A stretch of 64,000 nucleotides of DNA, from NCBI RefSeq assembly GCF_947387515.1, contig NZ_CANDOB010000001.1:186001-250000 (forward strand), in the 5' to 3' direction. A model generated the notes under the pieces. That model had not been told where the DNA came from, did no database searches, and was given only the letters and a program-made list of their open reading frames with translations. Positions 54,301-63,079 of the stretch are shown piece by piece. Within the stretch, counting starts at the first letter, position 1. The number at the start of each line of letters is the position of its first letter. The position numbers were made by a program, and so were the translations under genes. This stretch comes from Alkalihalobacillus sp. CinArs1. GTDB lineage: Bacteria; Bacillota; Bacilli; Bacillales; Guptibacillaceae.

Positions 54301-56865
54301 TTAAAGTCCACATTTAAGCTGAGCATTACAATTATCGCACGTGTTACATCCGCCAATTTCTTTAACTTGACCTTGTCTACATACGGGACACGTGTTCCCT
54401 ACTTCTGAGCCTATCGTAACGTCAGTTGATCTTAAATCTGTAATGGTATCTACCAAAACAACCTGTTTCTTCTCTTCCATACCATCCTCAAATTGAAGCT
54501 GCTCAAATGAATTCTCTTCAGCCTTCAACGTTAAAACTTGTGAGTCACGGCTTCCATCTACGTATACTGTTCCGCCTTTCGCTCCACCATGATATAGGCG
54601 CTCGTACACTTCTTCTACCTGTTTTACTGTATAGCCTTTCGGCGCATTCACCGTTTTAGAGATTGAACTATCGACCCATCTCTGAATAACACACTGTGTA
54701 TCAGCATGTTCTTCAGGAGCCAGTTCCATAGCTGATACAAACCATTCAGGTAACTTTTCAGGATCAGCTTCAGGATTTCGTGAGTAGTATTCTTCAACAA
54801 TATCTGCTTTAACTTCGATAAACTTACCAAGACGTCCACTTCTGTAGTATGAGAAGGAGAAATACGGCTCAAGACCAGTAGAAACACCTACCATCGTTCC
54901 TGTGCTTCCCGTTGGTGCAACGGTAAGTAAATGAGAGTTCCTGATTCCATAATCAAGAATGCTATCTCTGATATCATTCGGCATCTGCTGCATGTAGCCA
55001 GTGTTCACAAACGCTTCACGAAGGCGATTCGTTTCACTTTCAGTTTTGCCTTCTAGGAAAGGAAAACTTCCTTTTTCTTTAGCAAGCTCAACGGATGCGC
55101 GATACGCAGTGGTTGCGATCGTCTCAAAGATTTGGTCTGTCAGTTTATTTCCTTCTTCAGATCCATATACAGTCTCACAATAAATGAGAAGATCATGTAA
55201 TCCCATTACACCGAGACCAACACGTCTTTCACCTAAAGCCTGAGTTTCGTTTTCTTCTAAGAAATATGGTGTTGCATTAATTACGTTATCTTGCATACGA
55301 ACGCCAACTTCAACCGTTTCTCTCAATTTATCAAAATCAACTGATTTTGAATCTTTGTCTGCCATTTCAGCAAGGTTGACTGCAGCTAGATTACATACGC
55401 TGTATGGAGCTAAAGGCTGTTCACCACATGGGTTTGTAGCTACAACTTTTTGTCCATAAGAAGTTGCATTTGTTTTTTCATTCGCATTATCGATAAAGAA
55501 AATACCAGGTTCTGCTGAATATGTTGCACAAATATTGATCAAATCCCAAAGTTCTTTCGCCTTCACTTTTCGATAAGTACGTATAGGAAATCCTTGCGCT
55601 TCCCAATCTCGTACATCTCCACTTTCATGCCACTTCTGGTTATAGATTTCCATCTGCTCTTTTGTGTAGTTTTCTACGTCAGGGAACTTGAGAGCGTAGT
55701 CGTCATCATTTTCAACCGCATCCATAAAGTCTTTTGTCAAACATACTGAAATGTTCGCGCCGGTAAGAAAATCTGGATTATGAACAGAATATGTCCCTCC
55801 GGTTTGGATCTTTTCGTGTGCATTCTGAATTACTTTTTCTTCGAAGCCTCCATAACCTTGAATACTTCGGTAGTTTAGAATGCTTTGATACATGGAACGT
55901 TCGGTTTCTGTCAGAGGAGTAAACTTCAACTTATCCTCTGCGAGTTTCTTAATCTGCTCATCTTTTGTATTTTCTACTAGGTATCGCAAAATTCTTGGGT
56001 TTTGCATTTTAGAGATGATGAATTCAATAATGTCAGGATGCCAATCTGCTAACATGATCATTTGCGCGCCGCGTCTTGATCCACCTTGCTCAACAAGATG
56101 TGTTAATTTTGCAATATCGTCTAACCAGGAAACAGATCCTGAAGATTTTCCATTCACACCTCTTGCAAGTGCATTTCGAGGGCGTAGACTCGAGCCGTTC
56201 GTGCCAACTCCTCCGCCTCTACTCATAATTTCCATCACCTGTTTTCGGTGCTCAGAAATCCCTTCACGTGAATCTTGAGGATAAGGCATTACGTAGCAGT
56301 TAAAGTAGGTAACCTCTGTTTCGGCACCAGCACCATAAAGAACTCGTCCAGCTGGTACAAAGTTCATCGAAGATAGCTCTTTATAAAACCGCTCTTCCCA
56401 ATATTCTTTTTCACCACTCGTTGTTTCTACCTCAGCAAGACCACGTGCATTTCGTCGTGCGATCTGCTCATAATAAACTTCCAGCGGCTTCTCTATAACA
56501 TCAAGAGACCTTACGATCATTCCTGTTTCTCGTTCTTCTTCAGAATCTAATACAGCTACATAATCTTCGTGAACCGCAACATGTGCTTTCTTTGTGGCGT
56601 GATCGACTTCTTCGATAAAGCCAAGTCCTCGTGCAGGAAACTTCGGGTCTTCCTTAATCGTTAGTACGACAAAGTCTCCTTTTTTCAGGGTTCTTTTCTC
56701 TGTATCTTTAAAAGCATATCGATCCAACATCACCAGTCGACTTACACCATCGTGACTTAAGTGCATGTCATCCGTAACGGGATGAACTTGGGAAAACATT
56801 TCGATATCTTTGTTTAACTGCTCAATGTTGATTGACCGTCTTCTTTCTCCAGTCTTAATGGTCAA
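54301..56865 (-). CDS. nrdJ: Adenosylcobalamin-dependent (class II) ribonucleoside reductase
   Basis: An 854-residue class II ribonucleotide reductase. The ten-stranded barrel carries the catalytic cysteine pair region ATNPCGEQPLAPYSVCNLAAVNL. The finger-loop and phosphate-site stretch is SHLLTVAPTGSTGTMVGVSTGLEP. A C-terminal zinc-ribbon/redox tail has CPVCRQGQ...CNTCDNC. It makes dNTPs in an oxygen-independent way, using B12 instead of a metal radical subunit. Start is TTG at 56865 after GGAGGGG. It is not in the B. subtilis order at this place. NrdR boxes cover its promoter. Confidence 0.93.
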   Translation of the reverse strand: MTIKTGERRRSINIEQLNKDIEMFSQVHPVTDDMHLSHDGVSRLVMLDRYAFKDTEKRTLKKGDFVVLTIKEDPKFPARGLGFIEEVDHATKKAHVAVHEDYVAVLDSEEERETGMIVRSLDVIEKPLEVYYEQIARRNARGLAEVETTSGEKEYWEERFYKELSSMNFVPAGRVLYGAGAETEVTYFNCYVMPYPQDSREGISEHRKQVMEIMSRGGGVGTNGSSLRPRNALARGVNGKSSGSVSWLDDIAKLTHLVEQGGSRRGAQMIMLADWHPDIIEFIISKMQNPRILRYLVENTKDEQIKKLAEDKLKFTPLTETERSMYQSILNYRSIQGYGGFEEKVIQNAHEKIQTGGTYSVHNPDFLTGANISVCLTKDFMDAVENDDDYALKFPDVENYTKEQMEIYNQKWHESGDVRDWEAQGFPIRTYRKVKAKELWDLINICATYSAEPGIFFIDNANEKTNATSYGQKVVATNPCGEQPLAPYSVCNLAAVNLAEMADKDSKSVDFDKLRETVEVGVRMQDNVINATPYFLEENETQALGERRVGLGVMGLHDLLIYCETVYGSEEGNKLTDQIFETIATTAYRASVELAKEKGSFPFLEGKTESETNRLREAFVNTGYMQQMPNDIRDSILDYGIRNSHLLTVAPTGSTGTMVGVSTGLEPYFSFSYYRSGRLGKFIEVKADIVEEYYSRNPEADPEKLPEWFVSAMELAPEEHADTQCVIQRWVDSSISKTVNAPKGYTVKQVEEVYERLYHGGAKGGTVYVDGSRDSQVLTLKAEENSFEQLQFEDGMEEKKQVVLVDTITDLRSTDVTIGSEVGNTCPVCRQGQVKEIGGCNTCDNCNAQLKCGL

Positions 56866-56975
56866 TTGAACCCCTCCGTTTCAAAATCTTTTATCTCTTA
56901 CAACAGCGATGTAAAAACTCTTAAGTATCATCTGGATTAATAGTAGCACATGTCCATTCACGAGACAATCATTTT

Positions 56976-57039
56976 AAACTACATATAGTACTTTAATTTA
57001 TTTATCAAACACTATATATAGTGATTCGCCATGATTCAA
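56976..57039 (-). promoter_or_regulatory. nrdJ promoter with two NrdR boxes
   Basis: Two 16-base sites fit the NrdR pattern acaCwAtATaTwGtgt: 56976-56991 (core CTACATATAG) and 57009-57024 (core CTATATATAG). Their start-to-start distance is 33 bases, about three helical turns. Minus-strand TTGAAT (57034-57039), 17 bases and TATAGT (57011-57016) place the upstream box on the -10 element. The remainder of the 377-base gap between nrdJ and lipM holds only AT-rich sequence and the lipM terminator; no cobalamin riboswitch was recognised. Confidence 0.8.
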
Positions 57040-57220
57040 CTAAATTTGTCAACTTTCAAATCGAGCGATTTTCATTGAAAACAATCGATTATGATAGCAG
57101 GACAGCTCATAACCCTATAAAAAGAGAAATTTCGTTAATTGCTTTTTTTACCATCGTGTTTTTAATAGTTATATGTACCTTCCTTTAGGATAGAACACTT
57201 GTTCTCATGAAGTCAATATG

Positions 57221-57250
57221 AAAAAGCATCCAGTTCGGATGCTCATTTTT
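57221..57250. terminator. Intrinsic terminator of lipM
   Basis: AGCATCC (57225-57231) pairs with GGATGCT (57237-57243); minus-strand tail TTTTTCATATT, with a T-run also on the plus strand. The lipM stop overlaps the stem. Confidence 0.85.
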
Positions 57251-58073
57251 TATAATTCCACTCATCGCTCATATAGCGCTCTTCAGCAAGGTTATTCACA
57301 TAAGCTTCCTGCTCATCTGAGAGCTCATACGGCTCGAGTTCAATTCCAAGACCTTCTTCGAATCCATTATAGAATGCCTGGATCGCATCATTTGTTGACA
57401 CTGGTTCACTTCTTAATGCATTTATCGCTACTGCTTTCTTTCTAAAGCCGCGTTGCATTCTTTCACGTATCCGCTCATTTTTAAATTTGAAACAATCGAA
57501 TAGTTTGTCCTCATCAATATCTAGTAGGATAGAGCCGTGCTGAAGAATAACACCCTTTTGCCTGGTCTGTGCACTCCCTGCGACCTTCCTCCCTTCAACG
57601 ACTAGTTCATAATAAGAAGGGGAATCGAAGCAAACGCCAGACCTTGGCGAGCGGAGTTCAGCTTTCTCCTCTTCAGATTGTGGAATGGCAAAGTACGCAT
57701 CTAGTCCTAACTCAACAAAGCCCAACCTCAGTCCTTCAGAGATCACCCTATAGGCTTCAGTAACGGTTTTTGGCATGTTTGGATAATCTTCATTTACGAT
57801 TACACTATATGTAACTTCTTTATCGTGCAGTACAGCACGTCCACCGGTAGGTCTTCTTACAAAACCCATATTGTATCTTTCAACTGCTGTAAGGTCAATA
57901 TCTCGATCTACTTGCTGGAAATAGCCAACTGATAGAGTAGCTGGGTCCCATCCATAAAACCGGATAACGGGAGGGATCAACCCTTCGCTATGCCATTTTA
58001 ATAATGCTTCATCAAGTGCCATATTATAGGCAGGAGAACGATCTCCTGAATTAATAAATGCCCATTGCCTCAT
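57243..58073 (-). CDS. lipM: Octanoyl-[GcvH]:protein N-octanoyltransferase LipM
   Basis: A 276-residue cofactor-transferase of the LplA/LipB superfamily. The GG-R-A-V-H motif reads [18 protein letters not shown], and the acyl-accepting cysteine is Cys148 in [16 protein letters not shown] (Cys150 in B. subtilis). The lysine is in [11 protein letters not shown]. It moves octanoyl from acyl-carrier protein to GcvH, the first step of lipoate assembly in Bacillus. The nearby gcv genes and the bkd operon both need its product. Confidence 0.94.
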   Translation of the reverse strand: MRQWAFINSGDRSPAYNMALDEALLKWHSEGLIPPVIRFYGWDPATLSVGYFQQVDRDIDLTAVERYNMGFVRRPTGGRAVLHDKEVTYSVIVNEDYPNMPKTVTEAYRVISEGLRLGFVELGLDAYFAIPQSEEEKAELRSPRSGVCFDSPSYYELVVEGRKVAGSAQTRQKGVILQHGSILLDIDEDKLFDCFKFKNERIRERMQRGFRKKAVAINALRSEPVSTNDAIQAFYNGFEEGLGIELEPYELSDEQEAYVNNLAEERYMSDEWNYKK

Positions 58074-58244
58074 ACAAATACTCCTTTACCTTTCCATATT
58101 TCCACCATACTCGTTTAGTTTAGCAAAGCTATAACGAGATAACCAATAAACTTTCCTCCTAATTTGCTATTTTCTTTTTGCGGAAAAACGAAAAGACGTG
58201 TAAACTTAGTATTGTCGATTTTAGTTGAAAGGGTGTACGGAATA

Positions 58245-58619
58245 ATGGAATGGATTATCGCGTTACTAGTTGCAATCATTGTATATGTAGTCATTTCGAG
58301 ATTTCTACAAAAAAAGAACTTGAAAACGCTAACCGAGGAAGAGTTTAGGGCAGGTTATCGAAAAGCCCAGTTAATCGATATTCGGGAACCAAAAGATTTC
58401 GAAAATGGTCATATCCTCGGTGCAAGAAATATTCCAGTTAGTCAGCTTAAGATGAGAATGAAAGAAATCCGTAAAGATCAACCTGTTTATATGTATGATC
58501 ATAATGGAATCATCACTGCGCGTGCTGCAAGCATGCTTAAGAAAAACGGTATTCGTGATCTTTATCAATTAAAAGGCGGCTTCAAAAAATGGGGCGGCAA
58601 AGTTAAGAAGAAAAAGTAA
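58245..58619 (+). CDS. yqhL: Membrane-anchored rhodanese-like protein YqhL, catalytic Cys replaced
   Basis: A 124-residue protein with one N-terminal transmembrane helix (about 3-20) and a rhodanese domain (about 28-120). Family landmarks are AQLIDIREPKDFENGHILGARNIP and the C-terminal LKGGFKKWGGK. The active-site loop, normally C-x-x-x-x-R, reads YDHNGIITAR: the cysteine position is Asp85 and the loop is reshaped. Sulfur transfer is therefore unlikely and a binding or scaffold role more probable. The ATG at 58245 follows AAAGGGTG. Location by gcvPB and lipM agrees with B. subtilis YqhL. Confidence 0.9.
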   Translation: MEWIIALLVAIIVYVVISRFLQKKNLKTLTEEEFRAGYRKAQLIDIREPKDFENGHILGARNIPVSQLKMRMKEIRKDQPVYMYDHNGIITARAASMLKKNGIRDLYQLKGGFKKWGGKVKKKK

Positions 58620-58649
58620 AAAGCAGCTGCTTGTGTGCAGCTGCTTTTT
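58619..58649. terminator. Bidirectional terminator between yqhL and gcvPB
   Basis: AAAGCAGCTGC and GCAGCTGCTTT form an 11-base-pair stem with loop TTGTGT; T-run on the plus strand and A-rich (T on minus) sequence on the other side. Confidence 0.9.
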
Positions 58650-58650
58650 G

Positions 58651-60114
58651 TTATGCTTTTTGGTAGCGTAAGATTGGTTTTCTTGCTGCAGTCGTTTCAT
58701 CGAGCCTTTTGATTACTGTTGTATGTGGAGCTTCCTGGACGATTTCTGGATTCTCTTCTGCTTCTTTTGCAATTTGGAGGAGGCGATCACAGAATTCATC
58801 TAACGTTTCTTTCGATTCCGTTTCTGTTGGCTCAATCATCATACATTCTTCAACGTTGATTGGGAAATAGATCGTCGGAGGATGATAGCCAAAGTCTAGC
58901 AGCCTCTTTGCCATATCTAAGGTTCTAACCCCGAGTTTCTTTTGCTTCTTGCCTGAAATGACAAACTCATGCTTACAATGCTGAGTATAAGGGAGCACGA
59001 ATGCATCCTGTAAGCGTCTCATCATATAATTAGCATTCAAAACAGCATTTTCTGACACTTGTTTTAATCCTTCAGGACCCATCGTACGAATATACGTATA
59101 TGCGCGAACATTAATTCCGAAATTGCCGTAGTACGGTTTTACGCGTCCGATCGAATCAGGACGATCATAATCGAATCTGTACGCATCTTCTTCTTTTACT
59201 AAAACTGGCTTTGGTAGATAAGGAACTAAGTCAGCTTTAACTCCAACAGGGCCTGAACCAGGACCTCCACCTCCGTGAGGGCCAGTAAACGTCTTATGAA
59301 GGTTTAAATGAACCACATCGAAGCCCATATCTCCTGGACGAGCAGCTCCCATGATGGCATTCATGTTCGCACCATCATAATATAACTTCCCGCCGGCTGA
59401 ATGAATAATCTGAGCCATTTCGATGATATCCTCTTCAAACAATCCAAGAGTATTAGGGTTTGTAAGCATCAAAGCTGCAGTATCCTCATCGACTACTCGC
59501 TTAAGGTCTTCAAGGTCTACAATACCTTTTTCATTCGATTTCACTGTAACAGCTTCAAATCCAGCAACTGTTGCTGAAGCTGGGTTGGTTCCATGAGCGG
59601 AGTCAGGAACGATTACCTTCGTACGATTAAAATCTCCGTTTGCTTCATGATACGCACGGATCATCATCAGACCAGTCCATTCCCCATGAGCACCTGCAGC
59701 TGGCTGTAGAGTCACCTCATCCATTCCTGTAACAGCTACCAAGTTTTGCTGGAGATTGTACATCATCTCAAGCGCACCTTGGACTGTGTCCTCCTCTTGA
59801 AGTGGATGAATGAACGCAAATCCTGGGTATCTTGCTACGTCTTCATTAATTTTTGGGTTGTACTTCATCGTACATGAACCAAGCGGATAAAAACCAGAAT
59901 CCACACCGTGATTGCGTTTTGATAGTGCAGTGTAATGACGAATCAATTGAAGTTCAGATACTTCAGGGAGCTCTGGTTCATTTTGACGGTTAAATTCTTC
60001 AGGTAGCCACTCGTTTAAATCTAATTCAGGGACATCAAGCTCCGGAAGACTATAAGAAATTCGCCCAGGTTCACTAAGTTCAAATATTAATGATTGGTCT
60101 TGGTTCGTATTCAT
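58651..60114 (-). CDS. gcvPB: Glycine dehydrogenase (decarboxylating) subunit 2
   Basis: A 487-residue PLP subunit of the split P-protein. The cofactor lysine is in [22 protein letters not shown]. Upstream landmarks are [15 protein letters not shown] and [14 protein letters not shown]. With GcvPA it decarboxylates glycine and transfers aminomethyl to lipoyl-GcvH. The ATG overlaps the gcvPA stop by four bases (ATGA). Last gene of gcvT-gcvPA-gcvPB. Confidence 0.96.
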   Translation of the reverse strand: MNTNQDQSLIFELSEPGRISYSLPELDVPELDLNEWLPEEFNRQNEPELPEVSELQLIRHYTALSKRNHGVDSGFYPLGSCTMKYNPKINEDVARYPGFAFIHPLQEEDTVQGALEMMYNLQQNLVAVTGMDEVTLQPAAGAHGEWTGLMMIRAYHEANGDFNRTKVIVPDSAHGTNPASATVAGFEAVTVKSNEKGIVDLEDLKRVVDEDTAALMLTNPNTLGLFEEDIIEMAQIIHSAGGKLYYDGANMNAIMGAARPGDMGFDVVHLNLHKTFTGPHGGGGPGSGPVGVKADLVPYLPKPVLVKEEDAYRFDYDRPDSIGRVKPYYGNFGINVRAYTYIRTMGPEGLKQVSENAVLNANYMMRRLQDAFVLPYTQHCKHEFVISGKKQKKLGVRTLDMAKRLLDFGYHPPTIYFPINVEECMMIEPTETESKETLDEFCDRLLQIAKEAEENPEIVQEAPHTTVIKRLDETTAARKPILRYQKA

Positions 60115-61454
60115 TGCGCTCCCCCCACTTCTTTTACAAACGTATCTATTTCTTCTTTCGTACGGTTTTCTGTAACCGCTACAAGCATATGGTTCTCGTA
60201 TTCAGGATAATCACGTCCTAAGTCGTATCCGCCAATGATGCCTTTAGTCAGCAATTTTTTGTTCAATTCCTTAACAGAACCGTTCAGTTTCACAACAAAC
60301 TCATTGAAGTAAACACCATCAAATACAGTAGCAACTCCTGCTTTTTCTAACTGTGTTTTTGCATAATGAGCTTTTTTGATATTTTGTTCTGCCATTTTTC
60401 GAACACCCTCTTTACCGAGAGCACTCATTGCTACAGATGAAGCTAGCGCGTTCAAAGCTTGATTGGAACAAATATTAGAAGTAGCTTTATCTCTGCGGAT
60501 ATGCTGTTCGCGCGCTTGTAACGTTAGTACAAATCCTCGCTGACCTTCTTCATCCTTTGTTTCACCTACCAAGCGTCCCGGCACTTTTCTCATCAATTTT
60601 TTCGTTACTGCGAAATATCCGCAGTGCGGTCCCCCAAATTGTGCAGGAATTCCAAATGGCTGACAGTCACCTACTACGATATCGGCACCTAATTCTCCTG
60701 GAGGCGTCAAACGCCCGAGCGCCAATGGATTACTTGATACCACGAACATCGATTTGTACTCGTGAACGATCTTTTCAAGTTCTGGAAGAGGTTCCAACTG
60801 GCCAAAGAAATTAGGATATTGAACCATCACACATGCCGTTTCATCATCCATTTCTTCTTTCAACTTTTCAAGGTCCGTTACTCCATTAACCGAATCTACT
60901 TCGACTACATGTAGATGCTGCCCTTTTGAATAAGTGTCGATAACAGCTCTAGCTTCTGGATGAACGGATTTTGATACGATGATCTTTTTCTTCTTTGTTT
61001 GTCCTGCACTCAATAATCCAGCTTCAGCAAGCGCAGTTGGACCATCATACATAGAAGAGTTCGCTACATCCATTCCAGTTAGTTCACAGATCATCGTTTG
61101 GAATTCGAAGATGGCCTGAAGTTCACCCTGTGAAATCTCAGGTTGATATGGCGTATATGCAGTATAAAATTCAGATCTCCTGATCACGTGATCTACCACG
61201 GAAGGGATCGCATGATCATAGACGCCAGCTCCTAGAAACGAGGCATTTTCAATCGTGTTCACATTTTTTGAAGCGAGCTTAGACATATAGCGGATCAGTT
61301 CTGGCTCATAAAGCTGCTTTTCTACTTGTAGATCTCCTTTAAATCGAACAGATTCAGGAATATCTGCAAATAATTCTTCTATTGAATTCACACCGATTGT
61401 TTCGAGCATCTCTTTTTTGTCTTGTTCCGTTGTAGGCAGATAGCGATGTTTCAT
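60111..61454 (-). CDS. gcvPA: Glycine dehydrogenase (decarboxylating) subunit 1
   Basis: A 447-residue subunit of the heterotetrameric P-protein, with [39 protein letters not shown] and [14 protein letters not shown] as typical stretches. It has the PLP-enzyme fold but not the Schiff-base lysine, which is in GcvPB. It starts 26 bases after gcvT. Expression is set by the glycine riboswitch upstream of gcvT. Confidence 0.96.
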   Translation of the reverse strand: MKHRYLPTTEQDKKEMLETIGVNSIEELFADIPESVRFKGDLQVEKQLYEPELIRYMSKLASKNVNTIENASFLGAGVYDHAIPSVVDHVIRRSEFYTAYTPYQPEISQGELQAIFEFQTMICELTGMDVANSSMYDGPTALAEAGLLSAGQTKKKKIIVSKSVHPEARAVIDTYSKGQHLHVVEVDSVNGVTDLEKLKEEMDDETACVMVQYPNFFGQLEPLPELEKIVHEYKSMFVVSSNPLALGRLTPPGELGADIVVGDCQPFGIPAQFGGPHCGYFAVTKKLMRKVPGRLVGETKDEEGQRGFVLTLQAREQHIRRDKATSNICSNQALNALASSVAMSALGKEGVRKMAEQNIKKAHYAKTQLEKAGVATVFDGVYFNEFVVKLNGSVKELNKKLLTKGIIGGYDLGRDYPEYENHMLVAVTENRTKEEIDTFVKEVGGAQ

Positions 61455-61480
61455 GTATTCTCCTCCTCGTTGTTTCCCAT

Positions 61481-62581
61481 TTATTTCTGTCTTTTATAAA
61501 ATGGTGTTGAAACTACCTTTGCTTTTAACCGCTTCTTTCTTACTTCAACTTCTACTACCGTACCAAGTTCTGTATATTCTTTCTTCAATAATGCTAGTCC
61601 AACGTTCTTCTGTAGCGTAGGCGATTGAGTACCTGTTGTTACCTCTCCAATAAGCTCCTCACCAATATAAACCTTGTAATGCGTACGAGGAATACCTCGA
61701 TCGATCATTTCTATACCTACTAGCTTACGCTCAAGACCATTCTCACGCTGTGAAACAAGAGCTTCTTTACCAATAAAGTCCTCTTCTTTCTTCGTCTTAA
61801 CAGCAAATCCGATTCCAGCTTCTAATGGAGAAATATCCTTCGTTAATTCTTGACCATACAGGGCGAGCTTCGCTTCGAAACGAAGCGTATCTCTTGCTCC
61901 AAGCCCACAAGGTAAGATCCCTTCTGATTCTCCTTCTTTTAGGATTAGGTTCCATAGCTTAGGAGCATCTGCAGAAGCACAATAGATTTCGAAACCATCT
62001 TCTCCTGTATAACCCGTTCTCGAAACTAAAGACTTTACACCTGATAGATCGACTTCATCCCTAAATTTAAAGAATCCAATTTCACTTAAATCAGCCTCAG
62101 TCAAACGCTGTAAAATTTTCTCCGCTTCTGGTCCTTGAATCGCAAGCTGAGCCATCTCTTCGGATTTGTTTTCAAGTGAAACGTTTCCATCGACATGCTT
62201 GTTCAACCAGTCATAATCTTTTTCAATATTCGCTGCGTTCACGACTAATAAGTAATGAGTATCAGAAAACTTGTATACAAGGAGATCATCGACTGTTCCA
62301 CCATCTTCATAACACATCGCTGTGTATTGAGCACCGTTTACTTTAAGCTTACTCACATCGTTGGTCATCATTTTCTGAAGGTAGCTTAATGCACCTTCAC
62401 CTCTTACTTCGATTTCACCCATGTGAGAAACATCGAATAGTCCTGCTTTATTTCTTACAGCATGGTGCTCTTCTTTTATACTCGAGAATTGAACTGGCAG
62501 AGCCCATCCTCCGAAGTCAATCGTCTTCGCTCCCATAGCTTTATAGGTATCATATAACGGTGTTTTCAATAACGTTTCCAT
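61481..62581 (-). CDS. gcvT: Aminomethyltransferase (glycine cleavage T-protein)
   Basis: A 366-residue folate enzyme that moves the aminomethyl carbon from GcvH to tetrahydrofolate and releases ammonia. Landmarks are [36 protein letters not shown] and [15 protein letters not shown], plus the C-terminal barrel. Two adjacent ATGs exist; the one at 62581 is six bases from GGAGG and is preferred. It is the first gene after the tandem glycine riboswitch. Confidence 0.95.
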   Translation of the reverse strand: METLLKTPLYDTYKAMGAKTIDFGGWALPVQFSSIKEEHHAVRNKAGLFDVSHMGEIEVRGEGALSYLQKMMTNDVSKLKVNGAQYTAMCYEDGGTVDDLLVYKFSDTHYLLVVNAANIEKDYDWLNKHVDGNVSLENKSEEMAQLAIQGPEAEKILQRLTEADLSEIGFFKFRDEVDLSGVKSLVSRTGYTGEDGFEIYCASADAPKLWNLILKEGESEGILPCGLGARDTLRFEAKLALYGQELTKDISPLEAGIGFAVKTKKEEDFIGKEALVSQRENGLERKLVGIEMIDRGIPRTHYKVYIGEELIGEVTTGTQSPTLQKNVGLALLKKEYTELGTVVEVEVRKKRLKAKVVSTPFYKRQK

Positions 62582-62657
62582 CATTACCCTCCTTGATTTT
62601 TACCTCAGTGCTTTCTTTCTACAAAAGAGAGACTTCATAAAACCATCTTACCCAGCA

Positions 62658-62705
62658 CAAAAAAAAGACAGAAAAACCCGCTGTTTGCAGCATAGTTTCT
62701 CTGTC
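62658..62705 (-). terminator. Riboswitch-controlled terminator ahead of gcvT
   Basis: Minus-strand GACAGAGAAAC (62705-62695) pairs over 11 positions with GTTTTTCTGTC (62677-62667), followed by eight Ts. Its 5' arm shares bases 62699-62704 with the closing stem of the second glycine aptamer, so the two structures exclude each other. Confidence 0.88.
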
Positions 62706-62864
62706 CTGTTGACCTGAAAGTTTCTTCCCAAGATAAGGGAATTACATCTTTGGCGGCTAAAATAGCTCTCTCCAGAGGTGCGTCTAGCAAGAGTCTTTTT
62801 GCCTGAGAGATTCACATAATCGCTTGCTCCTTCGGCGCTGTCCTGCGACAGTCTCTCCTCTTGC
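62699..62864 (-). ncRNA. Tandem glycine riboswitch
   Basis: Two aptamers lie in series on the minus strand. The first is closed by GCAAGAG/CTCTTGC (62858-62864 with 62787-62793), contains the core GCGCCGAAGGAGCAA and ends in TCTCAGGCAAAAAGAC. The second is closed by CTCTG/CAGAG (62773-62777 with 62699-62703) and contains GCCGCCAAAGATG and CTTTCAGGTCAACAGGACAG. These are hallmark gcvT-element sequences. Glycine binding would stabilise the second aptamer, break the terminator and switch gcvT-gcvPA-gcvPB on. Confidence 0.95.
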
Positions 62865-62912
62865 TTTCATTCGCCAATTTTCAGTTTTAAGGTATTGGAT
62901 GATACTGTTTGT

Positions 62913-62940
62913 TTCATACTAATAGTGCTTTCGATTTCAA
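62913..62940 (-). promoter_or_regulatory. Tentative promoter of the gcv operon
   Basis: Minus-strand TTGAAA (62935-62940), 16-base spacer, TATGAA (62913-62918), about 45 bases ahead of the first riboswitch aptamer. The -10 is a weak match. The rest of the 62585-63079 gap outside the riboswitch shows only AT-rich sequence between divergent genes. Confidence 0.4.
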
Positions 62941-63079
62941 TCCTACCACTACCATTAATGCATTGGCAACAATATTTTTAAGAATAAGAGTATTATCACA
63001 AGTGGATAAATCACGAACAATAAGCAACCATTTCCTTTTAAGATTCGTGAATAACAATTATTAAGAGAGGGTTTTCATA

